Source: Andrena cerasifolii
Taxonomy: Eukaryota; Arthropoda; Insecta; Hymenoptera; Andrenidae
Length of the DNA stretch: 64,000 nucleotides
Assembly (NCBI RefSeq): GCF_050908995.1
Contig: NC_135120.1
Coordinates: 2,121,433-2,185,432 of the forward strand
Direction: 5' to 3'
The translations under genes were made by a program, and so were the position numbers. Numbering within the stretch: the first letter of the stretch is position 1; every line of letters begins with the position of its first letter. Below, in pieces: positions 11,587 to 23,251 of this stretch. The notes under the pieces are model-generated. The model saw only the letters and a program-made list of their open reading frames with translations, was not told the origin of the DNA and did not search any database.

Positions 11587-12798
11587 GTAAGTATATTTGA
11601 AATTTCCAACTTAAAACGAAGTTAGAATAGAAAATTCAGTACTTAGTACATATTTACATATTGACCGCTGAATATATAATAATTATATCAAAATATTTTA
11701 AAAATTGACTACTGTGTTGTTTGTTTAATGTTTATTTTTTTTCAAAGAAACTTAATTATCAAGGTATGTATATCAGTTCCGATACTTGTACCTTGAAACT
11801 ATTTTTTATGAATTAATATTCTTTTGAATCGTTTTATTGTGTATATTTTGGGCACTTTATGTGTTACTTATTGTTTGAGAATCTAGTGGTAGAGCGCGTT
11901 GGATGCCGGAAAGGTTATGTTCGACGGTAAAAAAATGCACACAACACAGCATTTAAAATTAGTAGCGTCAAGTTTATTTAAAATGAGCAAATGCACTGAT
12001 CGTGAGTCGGTGAGAATACACGAAGAGTTCGGGGTTTTCGAGATTATATTAATACACGAAGATGAGCGGATTAATGCATGTTGCACCATCACGTGCGCGT
12101 CACCCGCGGCGATCTACAATCGAATCTGAGCGTGTTCCGATGAGCACGTGAGCGAGTGAAATGAGCTTGAAGAGCGATTATATTTAGTGCTCGACTGCAC
12201 TATGAGCGGTGAGAATTTACAAGTTTATAGAGACACGACCATCGCACAGGACACGTCCTACTATACACGCTGTGTGAATAAGAGAGAATTTGTTTGAAAC
12301 ACACTTGAGTTACACTGAACGATGAGGCAGAGTTGTAAATTCTGCCCCTCAGGGAAAAGAGATTGATCACTACGTGCAATGAGCCACGCGACGTCCACAC
12401 GAATTGTACTAATACGCGAGGCTTGATCACTTTAGAATGAGCTCTGAGAATTATCAATGCACGGAGATGCACTTAAGACTGAACGATAAGAAAATAACTA
12501 CATGAGCTACTCGTTATCTCACGAGTTTGATTTGAGACGTATTAATTAAGTAACACATGCTGTTCCGTGCACTGATACAACAAGATGAATGCAAGATGTG
12601 CACGAGCTGACGTTAGAGCGTCGTCTCGAAGGATCTAGAACCCGGTCGAAGCGGCGCTCTGATTGGCTCATTGTGTATCGATGATTCGTGGTTCATTGAG
12701 GATCCGCGTCGCTGATTGGCAGATCGATCGTCGATCCGCATCTCTATCTTCCGTCCGCGAGATGCTGCGGTGAGTGTGAGTGTGGTCACTATGGGAAC
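11587..12798 (+). other. Intron of GDPGP1, unclassified sequence
   Basis: This is the start of the long GDPGP1 intron. The stretch 11590-11880 is AT-rich. At about 11888-11905 GTGGTAGAGCGC resembles a tRNA box A, but no convincing box B or cloverleaf follows. The stretch 12120-12790 is less AT-rich and has no coding domain that I can name. Confidence 0.4.
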
Positions 12799-13493
12799 CA
12801 GAGTTGGGCAAAAGTTTACCTAAATAAAAATTTCAAATAACGAAGAAAAGATAAATAATTTTTATTCGTTACTCGAGGCTCGAATAATCGAAGTTATCTT
12901 TATTCGAAGAGCAACGAATAAATAATTTTATTCGATGAGAATTTATTCGACGAATAAAGAAAATTTTTTTATTCGATGAGAATTTATTCGACGAATGGAG
13001 ATAATTGTTTTATAACGAAGGTTTTATTCGAATAAATGCGTCGCATAAATTTTTCATCCGTAGCATTTATCTTTTCAAAGCCTTCGAATAAAGCCACGAA
13101 TAACTTTCGTCCGTCTGACCACGCAACAATGCCGGCGCGCTTTTCGGCTGCTTCCTGGTGCGTTACGCACCACACTCAACGCTGACGAAAGTTATTCGTG
13201 GCTTTATTCGAAGGCTTCGAAAAGATAAAGCTACGGGTGAACTTTATTCGACGCATTTATTCGAATAAGACGTTCGAATAAAAAACTATCGTTATTCGTC
13301 GAATAAATTTTCATCGAATAAAAAAATTGTCTTCATTCGTCGAATAAATTCTCATCGAATAAAATTATTTATTCGTTGCTCTTCGAATGAAGATAACTTC
13401 GATTATTAGAGCCTTGAATAACGAATAAAGATAAAGTATCATTTATTCGATCATTATTTAAATAATTTTTTATCTAGATAATGCCCAACTCTG
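12799..13493. mobile_element. hAT-type palindromic MITE
   Basis: The ends CAGAGTTGGGCA and TGCCCAACTCTG are perfect 12-bp inverted repeats. Flanks ATGGGAAC (12791-12798) and ATCGGAAC (13494-13501) match at 7 of 8 positions, the 8-bp duplication typical of hAT elements. The body is one long foldback: arms of about 310 bp built from repeats of the word TTATTCG, around a loop of roughly 75 bp near 13120-13180. It has no coding capacity and depends on a hAT transposase supplied elsewhere. Confidence 0.85.
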
Positions 13494-15218
13494 ATCGGAA
13501 CTAATGCATTCCCAAACACTTATATTTATATTCTGTGATAGAGGGTTAGGCATCTAAAACTGGCTATCTGAGTAATCTGTCTACTTTTGATGATAGAAAA
13601 AAAAGTTTTAGGCAACTGTTATGTGGTTCCACGGGGGATATAATCTGATGTTAATAGTATTTTAAGTTTTTATGCATTTGGATATGTACAGTGCCGTGCA
13701 AAAGTAATGATCGAAGGTCAACTTCCGAGAATAATACGCCGTATCTTCGCGCGCACATTCTCAGAACCGCGAAAATTCAAAGCGGACCGAAGCGGTCATG
13801 TGATTTATGGACACGCGAGTACAGTTACATTGCAGGAGAATGTACCCAGAAAGGAATGAAGATTGAAAGAGCGCCAGTTTTAGGATAAGTGATATCTACC
13901 GCGGGTAGGAACGAATCGTGTATGGTATCAGACAATACGGGTATTCATGTGAAAAAGTGATTCATTTATTGATAAAGCATATAGACATGTTTGTACTATT
14001 GTGACACATGGCGAGCATCGCGTAGCATCGAAACCAAGCCTAACGCTAATAATTCACAATCTATCAAACAGTGCGGTTCGTAGTATTCGCTTTCTAAAAT
14101 AAGTTTTTCATGTGTGTAAGGTATGACGCACGTTAGTTTCCACAGTTTCCGTTAGATTTCCAAACTTTCTGAACGTTTTCCAGTGCGCGCAAACAACCTC
14201 CACCGTTGTGGAAAGCGCATTGCACAGTGTTTGCTGTAGGCTTTGATTTCAGGTTAGGAATGACTGCGTTATGCACGATTCCGCAATAACTGTGACGAAG
14301 TGTCATCACCACCGCGTGGCCCCGCGGCAAGTAGGATATGCACGCCGGTACGCTGTCGCAGGTAGAGACGTGTACGCAAGTGCGTACGCACCGAGACTTA
14401 GTAAGCGCCGCAGCCGCAGAGCGGCCTCGCACAGCCCACCGCTCTCCCCGGCGAAAATGCGACGGGGTCAACATATAACGTTGCCGGCTAGCCGAAACCG
14501 ACAGCTCTCTCTAGAGTACTGAACCTCTTCTCATGCCAGTACCGTAGCAAAACCGAGACCGCTCGTTTTATATTGCATCTGAGGTGTGCCAGTGTCGACC
14601 ATATTGTGTGATTACAATCCTTACTTTCGACTTGAGGCCTAGAGAAATCTGGCACCTTGACCTCCACCCGAGTGATCCCTTTGCGTCCATAGGCCGGAGA
14701 ACACATTGTACCGGGCTTCTTTTGTAAACCCCAGGTGGACGCGCCAATGTTGGCCATCCTAGGGCGACCGACTGATTCCATCCTTTAATCCCATAAATTT
14801 AAAACCGTACCCGACGCCCGCGCCGCCGCGAGCCGCCGCCGAAGTGGCTGGACAAGCATTGCGAGCTCTGCCGAGCAAGCTCGAATCAACCGTGCGACAA
14901 GCTATACACGGACAAACATCGACACTCACAGTAGTAGAACTATGAGAGTTTTGAGGGAGGGAGAAATGCAAAATTGAGTTTCAAGGTTAGAGGAAATCCA
15001 ACGCGGCGATGGCGGCGACGGCGAGCGGGCGGCGGCGGCGGATGACGTCATAGAGATGGCGGAGTGGTGGGAGGTATAGCGCGAGACCTGATATCGAATC
15101 AATCGATACCGAATCAATATCGAACCGATACCAAAGTGTATCGAGGGGAACCGCGGCTGAATTCGCTAAGGATGGAAATATTACCGACACCGAAGTGTAT
15201 CGACACAGACGAGGTATA
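13494..15218 (+). other. Intronic, no gene recognised
   Basis: At 13687 TACAGTGCCGTGCAAAAGTA resembles a Tc1-like terminus without a visible partner. Around 14745 (minus strand) CCAACA is followed by TTGGCGCGTCCACCTGGGG, which loosely recalls an LTR end plus primer-binding site, but I could not define an LTR. The stretch 14820-15080 is GC-rich. No protein domain was recognised. Confidence 0.35.
15085..15175 (-). repeat. Dispersed repeat body (partner near 22330-22412)
   Basis: The segment containing CGAACCGATACCAAAG, then TATCGAGGGGAACCGC and AATATT, recurs on the opposite strand at 22330-22412, next to a tRNA-like sequence. This is consistent with a short interspersed element body, here without its tRNA-like head. 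Confidence 0.5.
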
Positions 15219-18200
15219 CAGGGTGTTCCAAAAATGTCGGAGTTCCTTGAAAGGTGTGACACAGGGGGTGATTTGAAACAACTTTTTCCTTAGCGATAAT
15301 ATTGTCCGAAGCTTCGTGAACGAGATATTAACAAAAACCCCCGACCAATCAGAGCGCGCGCCTTTCGCCCGAGCTCCCGTTGTAGCGTTGGCTACGGGGT
15401 AGGCGGCTGCGCTTGTACTACGAAGGTACGAACAAGCAAGTCGGCATGCATCGAAGAAAACCGCGTTACACATTTTTTTTTTAAAGCAGAATCTTAAATA
15501 ATAGTTGTTTGAAGTGAGAGGACAAGAAATACGCAAATTTCGTTTTCAAATAAGGCATAAACGAAAAGGTAATGTAACAAAAAATGTACAACAAGTGATC
15601 ATAATTCGTTATTGAGGTAAAAATCCGTAGTTTAATCACGGCCAACATCATTAAATTTAAAAAATAATATTAGGTGTATGAATAAATTCTTTCAGACTGG
15701 ATTTACATAATCGGTATGAAGCAACCGAATTTCTATCGCAGTGATATTCGTAAGCTACCAGAAAAATGGCAAAAGGTAATTAACAATAATGGAAATTATT
15801 TCGTTGATTGAGTTGTTTTGATATTTTTTAAATCAAACTGTTATTGAACCCTCAAATCGAACTGAATTTATTTCTACACCTAATAATCACTAATTAATTA
15901 AATAACACTCACCCCTACGGGCATTCCTTTCCTTCCTTTCCTTCCTTTTCGGAAACCTGTGTCACTAAGTAGGTCACTGTGTCGATCCTGGTCATCGGTG
16001 GACGAAAAGATTTATGGTAGGGTTGCGCCCAGTGCTCAGCTGATCGCAGGTATACGACACCACCTGAAGGTAAGGATCGCAACGTCAACTGCGTCCGGGT
16101 TAACGTACCGAATATTCACTTCACTGCACGGTCACTAACACTGATCACTTAATTTACTTTTCATGGAACGTGTTGTTCCTACGTTATAAAATTGGTGGCC
16201 CTGAAAGGGGCCGATTACTGTTAGTTGTGCAGTTGCTTGATGTGACCACCCTCAGCGTCTATGCTCGCCTTGCGGCATCATTGACTCCGTTGACAATAAT
16301 CTTGACGCCAAACACCGAATCGTACGCTCGCTGGGGGTTTGGATGTGCGGATATTCCCGTGCAAACGCTCGCACAGTAGCACTTGCGTCCCCGTTGTTCC
16401 GGGCGTACACTCAGAACATCGTGTAACATTCTAGAGCGGAAAACATTTCTGGGACGAGATTGCTAGCTGACTGACAGGATTTTTTCCAACCAACTTCCTC
16501 TACCCCCCAGTAGTTTCTCTCGTTCCATTATGGGTTAAGAAGCCAGCACATTTTCGAAACACACGTGCTTTGCAGAAGTGCAACGAACGGCCCATCCTAC
16601 ACTTTCACATAAGTCCGCGCTCCGTCCTTTTACTGCCAATGTACCGGTTGCTTCGAGATAGACAGCAGACACCACGTGTTTCGGTTCGAAAGGGCCCGAA
16701 GAGAAGAGAAACAAAAAGTCTTCGCGTTGCTATAAAGAAGAAAAGGCATACCATTCCTGTTTCCGTTTTCCAATACCCTGAGTTCACGTCAGCTACGAGG
16801 CGGAACCAGCTAAGCCATAAATTACCCAAAACAAATCGTTCTCTACCGCCGACTCGCAGGACAGTACAGTCATAAACCGCGACCCTGGCGAAATGCTTTG
16901 GCGAGTTACTCCCTTTCTTCCTGTGTCTCTCCGCGAGACGTATTTAAAATTAAGGAGGCTGGTCGGCCAAAGAATTTTGCCAGTGCCGCAGTTTATGACC
17001 GTATTGTGCTGCGAGTCGGCGGTAGAGAACGATTTGTTTTGGGTAATTTATGGCTTAGCTGGTTCCGCCTCGTAGCTGACGTGAACTCAGGGTATTGGAA
17101 AACGGAAACAGGAATGGTATGCCTTTTCTTCTTTATAGCAACGCGAAGACTTTTTGTTTCTCTTCTCTTCGGGCCCTTTCGAACCGAAACACGTGGTGTC
17201 TGCTGTCTATCTCGAAGCAACCGGTACATTGGCAGTAAAAGGACTGAGCGCGGGCTTTTATGAAAGTGTAGGATGGTTCGTTCCTTGCACTTCTGCAAGG
17301 CACGTGTTTTTCGAAAATGTGCTGTGTTTTTTTTACCTGAAGCCTCTGGCCTGGTGGATGTCAACTCATAATGGAACGCGAGAACCTATTCGCGAGTAGA
17401 AGTCGCTTGGAAAAAATCTTGTCAGTCAGCAAGCAATCACGTCGCAGAAATGTTCTCTGCTCAAAAGTATTACGCGATGTTCTGGGTGTACCCCCCGAAC
17501 AACGAGGACGCAAGTGCTGCAGCGTGAGACTTTGCGCGGGAATACCGACGCCTCCGAACGCCAAGTAGAAATTTATTTCCACCAATTTTTATAACGTAGG
17601 AACAACACGTCCCATGAAAAATAAATTAAGTGGTCAGTGTTAGTAGGCGTGCAGTGAAGTGAATATTCGGTACATTAACCCGGACGCACTTGACGTTGCG
17701 ACCCTTAACTTTGGATAGTGTCGCGTACCTGAGATCAGCTGTGCACTCGGCGCGTCTGTCGATGACCAGGATCAGTGACCTAGTGACTCAGGTTTTCAAG
17801 CTGTAGGCGAATTTTCGAAAGGGTGAGTTTTAGTTACATTATTGGCGACTATTATTTATTTAAATTTAACGCAGGCTATGGCTTATTTCCGGCAATAATT
17901 CTCCCAATTTCCGTATGCGAATTTTTCCTCGCTGTTTTTTAAACGGCCTTATATATTATCAACAACAGTGTTGGCCGTTATTGAACTACGGATTTTTATC
18001 ATAATAACCAACTACGATCACTTTTCGTTCGTTCCCTGTTGCATACCTTTTCGTTTGTACGTTATTAAGAAACGAAATTTACGCGTTCCTTATCCTCTCA
18101 CTCCAAATAATTATTATTTTCGATTCTTCTAAAAAAAAAAAACAACTGTGTATTCGTCTTTTTACGTTACACATGATTTTCATCCATTTATCCTTTATTC

Positions 18201-18510
18201 ATTATTCACTTTAAATGGCAAACAAGCCATGGCAAAAGGTTAGATTTTTTTGGTACGTCTTTTTCATTTGTCATTCTACGCAATTTCCTTCGAATGCCGC
18301 CTTGCTTGTTCGTAGTCGCAGCGCGGCCCGGCGCGCGGTCATGCTGGCGCGGGAGCTCCAGCGGAAGGCTCGCTCTCTGATTGGTCGGGCTTTTTTCTTA
18401 ATATCTCGAAAAAGAAACCCCAGTTCCCAAAAGGGTTAAGGACTTTTCGATGTCGTTTTGCATCAGGATACTGCATGTTCCGGGATGTCCCTATATTCTG
18501 GGACACCCTG
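15219..18510. mobile_element. TA-flanked foldback, chimera of subfamilies B (left) and A (right)
   Basis: Both ends are CAGGGTG/CACCCTG bordered by TA (15217-15218 and 18511-18512). The left arm, up to about 16880, matches the element at 46998-49745 (subfamily B: AAAAATGTCGGAGTTCCTTG near the end). The right arm, from about 17000, matches the element at 6953-9864 (subfamily A: GTTCCGGGATGTCCC near the end). The inner parts of the two arms are inverted repeats meeting near 16930. The DUF4817-like helix-turn-helix remnant is visible near 17450-17520. The right end abuts the Polinton DNA polymerase gene, but its continuation is absent beyond the left end. The element is therefore probably a recombination product rather than one clean insertion. 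Confidence 0.7.
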
Positions 18511-21500
18511 TACAGAATTTTACATTTTTCACCATGCAGGGGGTTTGACATGTACTCGTGGTAAAATTTGTACAAACAAATTTTTCATATGTCTAGTATG
18601 CACATACCCACATATATCGGTTTGTTGTATTTCACCTCGAAATTTTCCGAAAAAATACTTCTGCTGTGGAAAAATGGATTCGCGATCATTGCCTCTGTAC
18701 CATATTGCCCATCCCAATATGTTAAAAGTTTCGCAGCCACATGATTTCGTACTTTTTCCATGGTTTTAACGAATACCGCGTTGTTCATCAATTTGTAGAA
18801 ATTTTTCTCAAAGTCATTTGTCGCGTTTCTTCTAAATCGTGTATTGAGTTTGGTGTAATCGCGGAGCCAGGGGGACTGAGCGAATTGAAGCACGCAGTTT
18901 ATCTTTGTAATACGAAGACCGTGACGCGTGCACTGCTGCAAGTTGCGATAATGGATAACGTAACGCTGCTTATCGTATAATGTTGCGAGTAGCTTGTCCT
19001 GTCTTTTGCCAGGTGGTTTGGCACGCGTCGGGCAGAACGGTAGATCAGCATGAGCGTCATGCAGACGTTGTGGATATTCCAGATCTACCTCGAGAATGTA
19101 TCCCGTGCGATTGAAGACGCGTCAAAATTTTCAACATCTTCGACCCATTGAAATTTGGCGTATGGCAAGGGCTGACACATTGCCCAACCATACAAATTGT
19201 TTACATCAAAATACATCAAGTACGATGAGTGTTCCGATGCATTATAAGATGCCATGTACTTGTTATTGGCCTCTGCATATCTTCCAGAACATTGACTCAA
19301 ACCGCCGCGTATACCGCGTTCGATTAACATGACCATATCGATGTCGGTGAGTAATTCGAATGTAATTTTGGTATGTTTTAGCGTGGCATCCTATGTGAAA
19401 CCGGGTAAAGTATAATAATGTGCAGCATCTAATCCATAACTCTTGATACAACTTTCGCGAAAATTTTCAAAAATATTTTCCAATAACAAGACATCTGTTT
19501 TCAAATATAAGTCGCTGTATTCGCCCAAGGTTCTAATGTTGAAATGTTGCCAGACAGTCTCGGCGTGTGTGTAATCGCTCTCGGATACAGTCTCACCCGT
19601 TAACGAACTGTAGAATGACTCGCGCGGCGGTAAGCATGGATCTTGTAGCTTGTTCGCGCAATCAAGGGATTCATATGGAAAGACACCCTTTCGCGTCAAT
19701 AAATGAAAATCGCTAGCGGATATTTTTTCAAATTGGGATCGTAAATTTTTTAATTTATCTGCGCTAAGAAAATTTCGCATCTTTGATTGTTTAGTCATAT
19801 CTTCGACATTTTTTGTGAATGAAATATATTTTTCTTTTGTTATGGGCAATACATCAACACTGCCTTCGAAAGCGGTAGTTATTTCCTCGTTAATAATATG
19901 CGAATCGTAGCCGTATAAATTATGGAAAACTATAGGAATGCAGAACGAATTTTTATAATTTAAATTCCACTTCGAATGTGCGGGGCCTCTAAACTGTCCG
20001 GATAGATGACAATGCGACGCGCTGTGAAATGCCCTCCACTGGTCTTTCGTCAACTTTTCCATGTGTCTATTATTGGCTAGAATGGGTTTAGCAAAATCCG
20101 CATAATTTTTCATCTTTTACACAAACCATGAAACACAACCCGCACCGCGGCGACATCGATACATCGATAGCGATGTATCGTACGAGCAATGCATATAATA
20201 GCCAATACTGTACACTCTGCGGTGCTGATACATGCACAATTTGTGCTCCTCCGCATCCTTCTTAAGATCTGCATATACCACAAAGGGGAGTCGTTCCATC
20301 CTACCGTGGCCGTCGATACTGAGCATATTGTTGCCCTGGCTGGGCAGCAGAATGGCGCAGTCATTCATCTGCCCGCAGTCCACTGCATGCGCCCCCAACT
20401 TCTCAGTGGATCCAAAGTAGTACAGGCATCTATAAAATCAAAATTTTATTTAATCTTTTTTCGCGAGACATTTCAACATTTCACAAGTTTCTATACGCAC
20501 CGAGCACAGATGAATTTCTTTCCATTGTGTTGACTCAACTGCATGCTCACAAATCAGGACAAGTTCTTGATTAGCACGAAGTGCCCCACACCGCCATGCT
20601 CTGGCATCGGTGTGTACAGCAAGTTTACGTGCCTATCCCTCTTGTGGTTGGTGAGGTGCAGCAAAAAGATTGTAAATATTATTTCCTTCGATATCTTCTC
20701 CGCATCCGCCTTGAAACTGTATACATTCAACGATATGTCATTCTGCCGCTCAAACTTCCCAATTTGCTTCATGGACATTGGAAATTCAATGCCCTTGAGA
20801 TTTAGCACCAATGAATAATGTGGGTATGAACTTGAACGATCGACATGCCTTTCAGCAGGGTACAGAGCGGCGACCACTGCCTGCGCGAAACATGCATTGT
20901 CCTTGGATCGCACGTTAATCATCGTTTTCTTCAATGATATTTCTGGCGGCAACTTGAAGTGGCACCCCGCGCGCAGTGGATTGTACTTGTTGACATTGAC
21001 GGTCAGATTCAGGACTCTCGTCAGTCCCCATCCACTGTCGCGTTCCTGGAACTCTTCCAGCGATGCCAGGGTGGCTTCGATGACACATCGCTGGTACCAT
21101 TCCTGCAGATCTGATGTGCCGAAGAGTTCGCAGTTTCGGGTATGATGCATTTACTCGCAAGCTTGTCACCTGCCACAAATTCGCCGTTAAACACCGTGTT
21201 CACTTTGAGGTTCCGATGTTTCCTCAAAGCGCTTCGCACATGTTCCAGCACAATGGTCTCCACATCCTGGAGGAAGTTGCGCGGCTCGACGTAATTCGAA
21301 TTTAGCACGGCATCGGTTAATACGCGACTATCGAAAGCAGTGTCTACTTCGCACCATAAAAGTCCTGCGCTTGAATGCCCGGTATCTTCCTGCACGAAAC
21401 GTCCGCGCAACGAATATTTCAGTCACACGACTGTGGTCTTCCAACGATTCGAGATACGTGTTGCACTGTTCTTCCCACGCGAGGTATTTTTCCCGTGAAA

Positions 21501-21560
21501 TAAATCGTTCAGATTGATCCAACAATTGGCGTTCTACTTGCTCGAATTCTTCAATGATCA
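18511..21560 (-). pseudogene. Polinton/Maverick protein-primed DNA polymerase B, broken and truncated
   Basis: In Polintons this enzyme copies the element from a protein primer. Reading leftwards, an N-terminal region (21410-20554) has NVRSKDNACFAQAVVAAL. An exonuclease region follows: PFVVYADL near 20280, HNLYGYDSHI near 19900, YSDLYLKTDVLLL near 19490. Then come polymerase motif A (YFDVNNLYGWAM near 19180) and motif B (FYKLMNNAVF near 18790). Recognisable sequence continues to KCKILY at about 18515 and stops there. The foldback element's TA border falls just where motif C (the catalytic DTDS box) should begin, and that box is not found. Several frameshifts and stops separate the blocks, for example after YTLPGFT at 19391. 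A further frame at 21328-21651 may be more N-terminal sequence. The gene cannot make an active polymerase. Confidence 0.88.
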
Positions 21561-22239
21561 TAAATGGAGTGTAAATGTAATGTCTTTGTCCACACGATAC
21601 GTTGCAACGATTTGAGACTTTGTGCAGTTTAGAGCACATATTTATACCCACACTACGATTTTCTATCTCTGTCTAACTCTTTCTGCATGTCTCTTTCCTC
21701 CAATAGATTGCACGTAAAAAGCCGATCCTTCCTGAAATCACCCGATATAATTTCTGCTGACACCACATAATTCTTTCTATGATTCACACGTACGACGTTT
21801 CCAAAAGTATTATATTATATTCAACGCGTGTCGAGACTTTTATCCTTGAGGGTGGGTTCAAATTACACGTGATCGCGCGATACGTTGCGATGTTAAGATT
21901 GAAAAACATTTTGAAATACTGTTAGCTTTAGAATGCTTGCTACATATTGGTTCGCTAGATCATTGATTCAAATGAATTACACATGATCGCGCGATACGCT
22001 GCGATGTTTGAAAAATTTTAGCTTTAGAATAAAATATGATTGTATTGATGTGTAAAAACGCCGATCTTTCCCGACATCATTCGAAATCATCCGATACAAT
22101 TTCTGCTGACGTCGCATAATTCTTTCCATGATTCATGCGTACCCGTTGCCGTTTGACGATGGCTCATGGTGTGTGCGTGCGCGCATATGAAGCTCGGTAT
22201 ATGTACCATTCGGGAAAGACTGATGATGGAGAGTCAGCG

Positions 22240-22306
22240 TTGGGGGAGTTGGTTAGGTGGCTGAGTCGTAACGCGGAGGTCTAGGGTTCGAGCCCCGTCG
22301 CCCGAG
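22240..22306 (+). other. tRNA-like sequence, possible SINE head
   Basis: A box A-like GTTGGTTAGGTGG at 22248 and a box B-like GGTTCGAGCC at 22285-22294 are spaced as in a tRNA gene. An acceptor-like pairing is weak (one mismatch and one wobble) and the D arm is poor. The anticodon would be CGT if the loop is read as GTCGTAA. The sequence is followed by a body repeated at 15085-15175, so a tRNA-derived SINE or tRNA pseudogene is likelier than a working tRNA. Confidence 0.45.
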
Positions 22307-22329
22307 ATTCTGTTTTTCGCATATATTAA

Positions 22330-22412
22330 TATCTTAAATTAATATTTCCCTCCTTACCGACTTCGCCTGCGGTTCCCCTCGATACGCTTTGGTATCGGTT
22401 CCATATCGATTC
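22330..22412 (+). repeat. Dispersed repeat body next to the tRNA-like sequence
   Basis: This block (GCGGTTCCCCTCGATACGCT and onward to CCATATCGATTCGG) is the reverse complement of the block at 15085-15175 with few differences. It lies between the tRNA-like sequence and a Polinton capsid fragment. Confidence 0.55.
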
Positions 22413-22439
22413 GGTCGTCGTCGTGGCTGTCATCAAAGA

Positions 22440-22640
22440 GACGCGACCTTCGACGTAGAGATAACTTTCGCGTGCGAGCGTGTACAGATCTTGTTGCTGA
22501 AGCGTATTCTTATGTCGTTGTTATTGTCGAACGTTGGCTTGGCGTACAGGTTGTAAGCGTGCATCTCGATATTCGTGATACGATCGTCGAAAGTCGGCGT
22601 ACTCGTCATGCCCTGTATAGTAGACATCGTGTAAGACCCG
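22440..22640 (-). pseudogene. Polinton major-capsid-like protein, N-terminal fragment
   Basis: The minus strand reads YAKPTFDNNNDIRI. After a one-base frameshift near 22530 it continues in another frame with QQQDLYTLARESYLYVEG. This is the typical start of the Polinton major capsid protein, annotated in insects as F54H12.2-like. The rest of the gene is missing; a SINE-like block follows. It sits between the polymerase and the penton-like gene of the same decayed Polinton, as expected of one element. Too short and frameshifted to encode a capsid protein. Confidence 0.7.
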
Positions 22641-22644
22641 CGTG

Positions 22645-23060
22645 TACGTATGTATGTATGTGATATGTTAGTATGTCACGATGAATCCCAGGGATCGTAA
22701 GAAACGCGCGTTCCGATGAGCTAACGGAGCGGAATTCCTCTTCTTCTTCTTCCCGTTCCGCTCCCCGTCTTTATTATTATGCCTGTTGTTTCGCTTTGAC
22801 GATGACGCGTGACAGAGACAAGTGGAGTAGCAGCAGCAGCGACGGTGAATGATGAGTCGTACGTGTGATCAAACACCAACATGCTATGCACTCACGTGCG
22901 TGCGTTTACGTTATCTTATTGCGCGAGCGCCGTTGCACGTGCAAGCGAATCGTTATTTCCTGTCCGCGAAAATCTATTGGACGATCGCATTGTTCATCGA
23001 TGCGCACCGTTAGATCGTGTATTGCTCGTGCAACGATCGGCAGGAGTTTCGATCATGGAG
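22645..23060. other. Polinton-LINE junction region, no gene recognised
   Basis: A short TATG tract lies near 22650-22665 and a run of AGC/GCA near 22825. No protein domain was recognised in any frame. Confidence 0.3.
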
Positions 23061-23251
23061 TTTCCGATATTTATTTATTTACTTATTTAAATAATTATAC
23101 GGTGAATACCCGTGGTTTACAACAGACAAAGCAGAGAAATTAACTAAAGAGTCTATACAATAAATAAGCCAAGGATACACTGCTAACAAAGCCAACTAAA
23201 CTGATCTAAAAGATAAACAAGAACTAAGAACACAAAACTAAATACTAAATA

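Noticed and set aside
11888..11930. tRNA gene suggested by GTGGTAGAGCGC
   Set aside because: No box B at the right distance and no cloverleaf pairing.
15185..15225. IDTDE on the plus strand left of the foldback as the missing polymerase motif C
   Set aside because: It is on the wrong strand relative to the polymerase gene and lacks the surrounding family sequence; coincidental.
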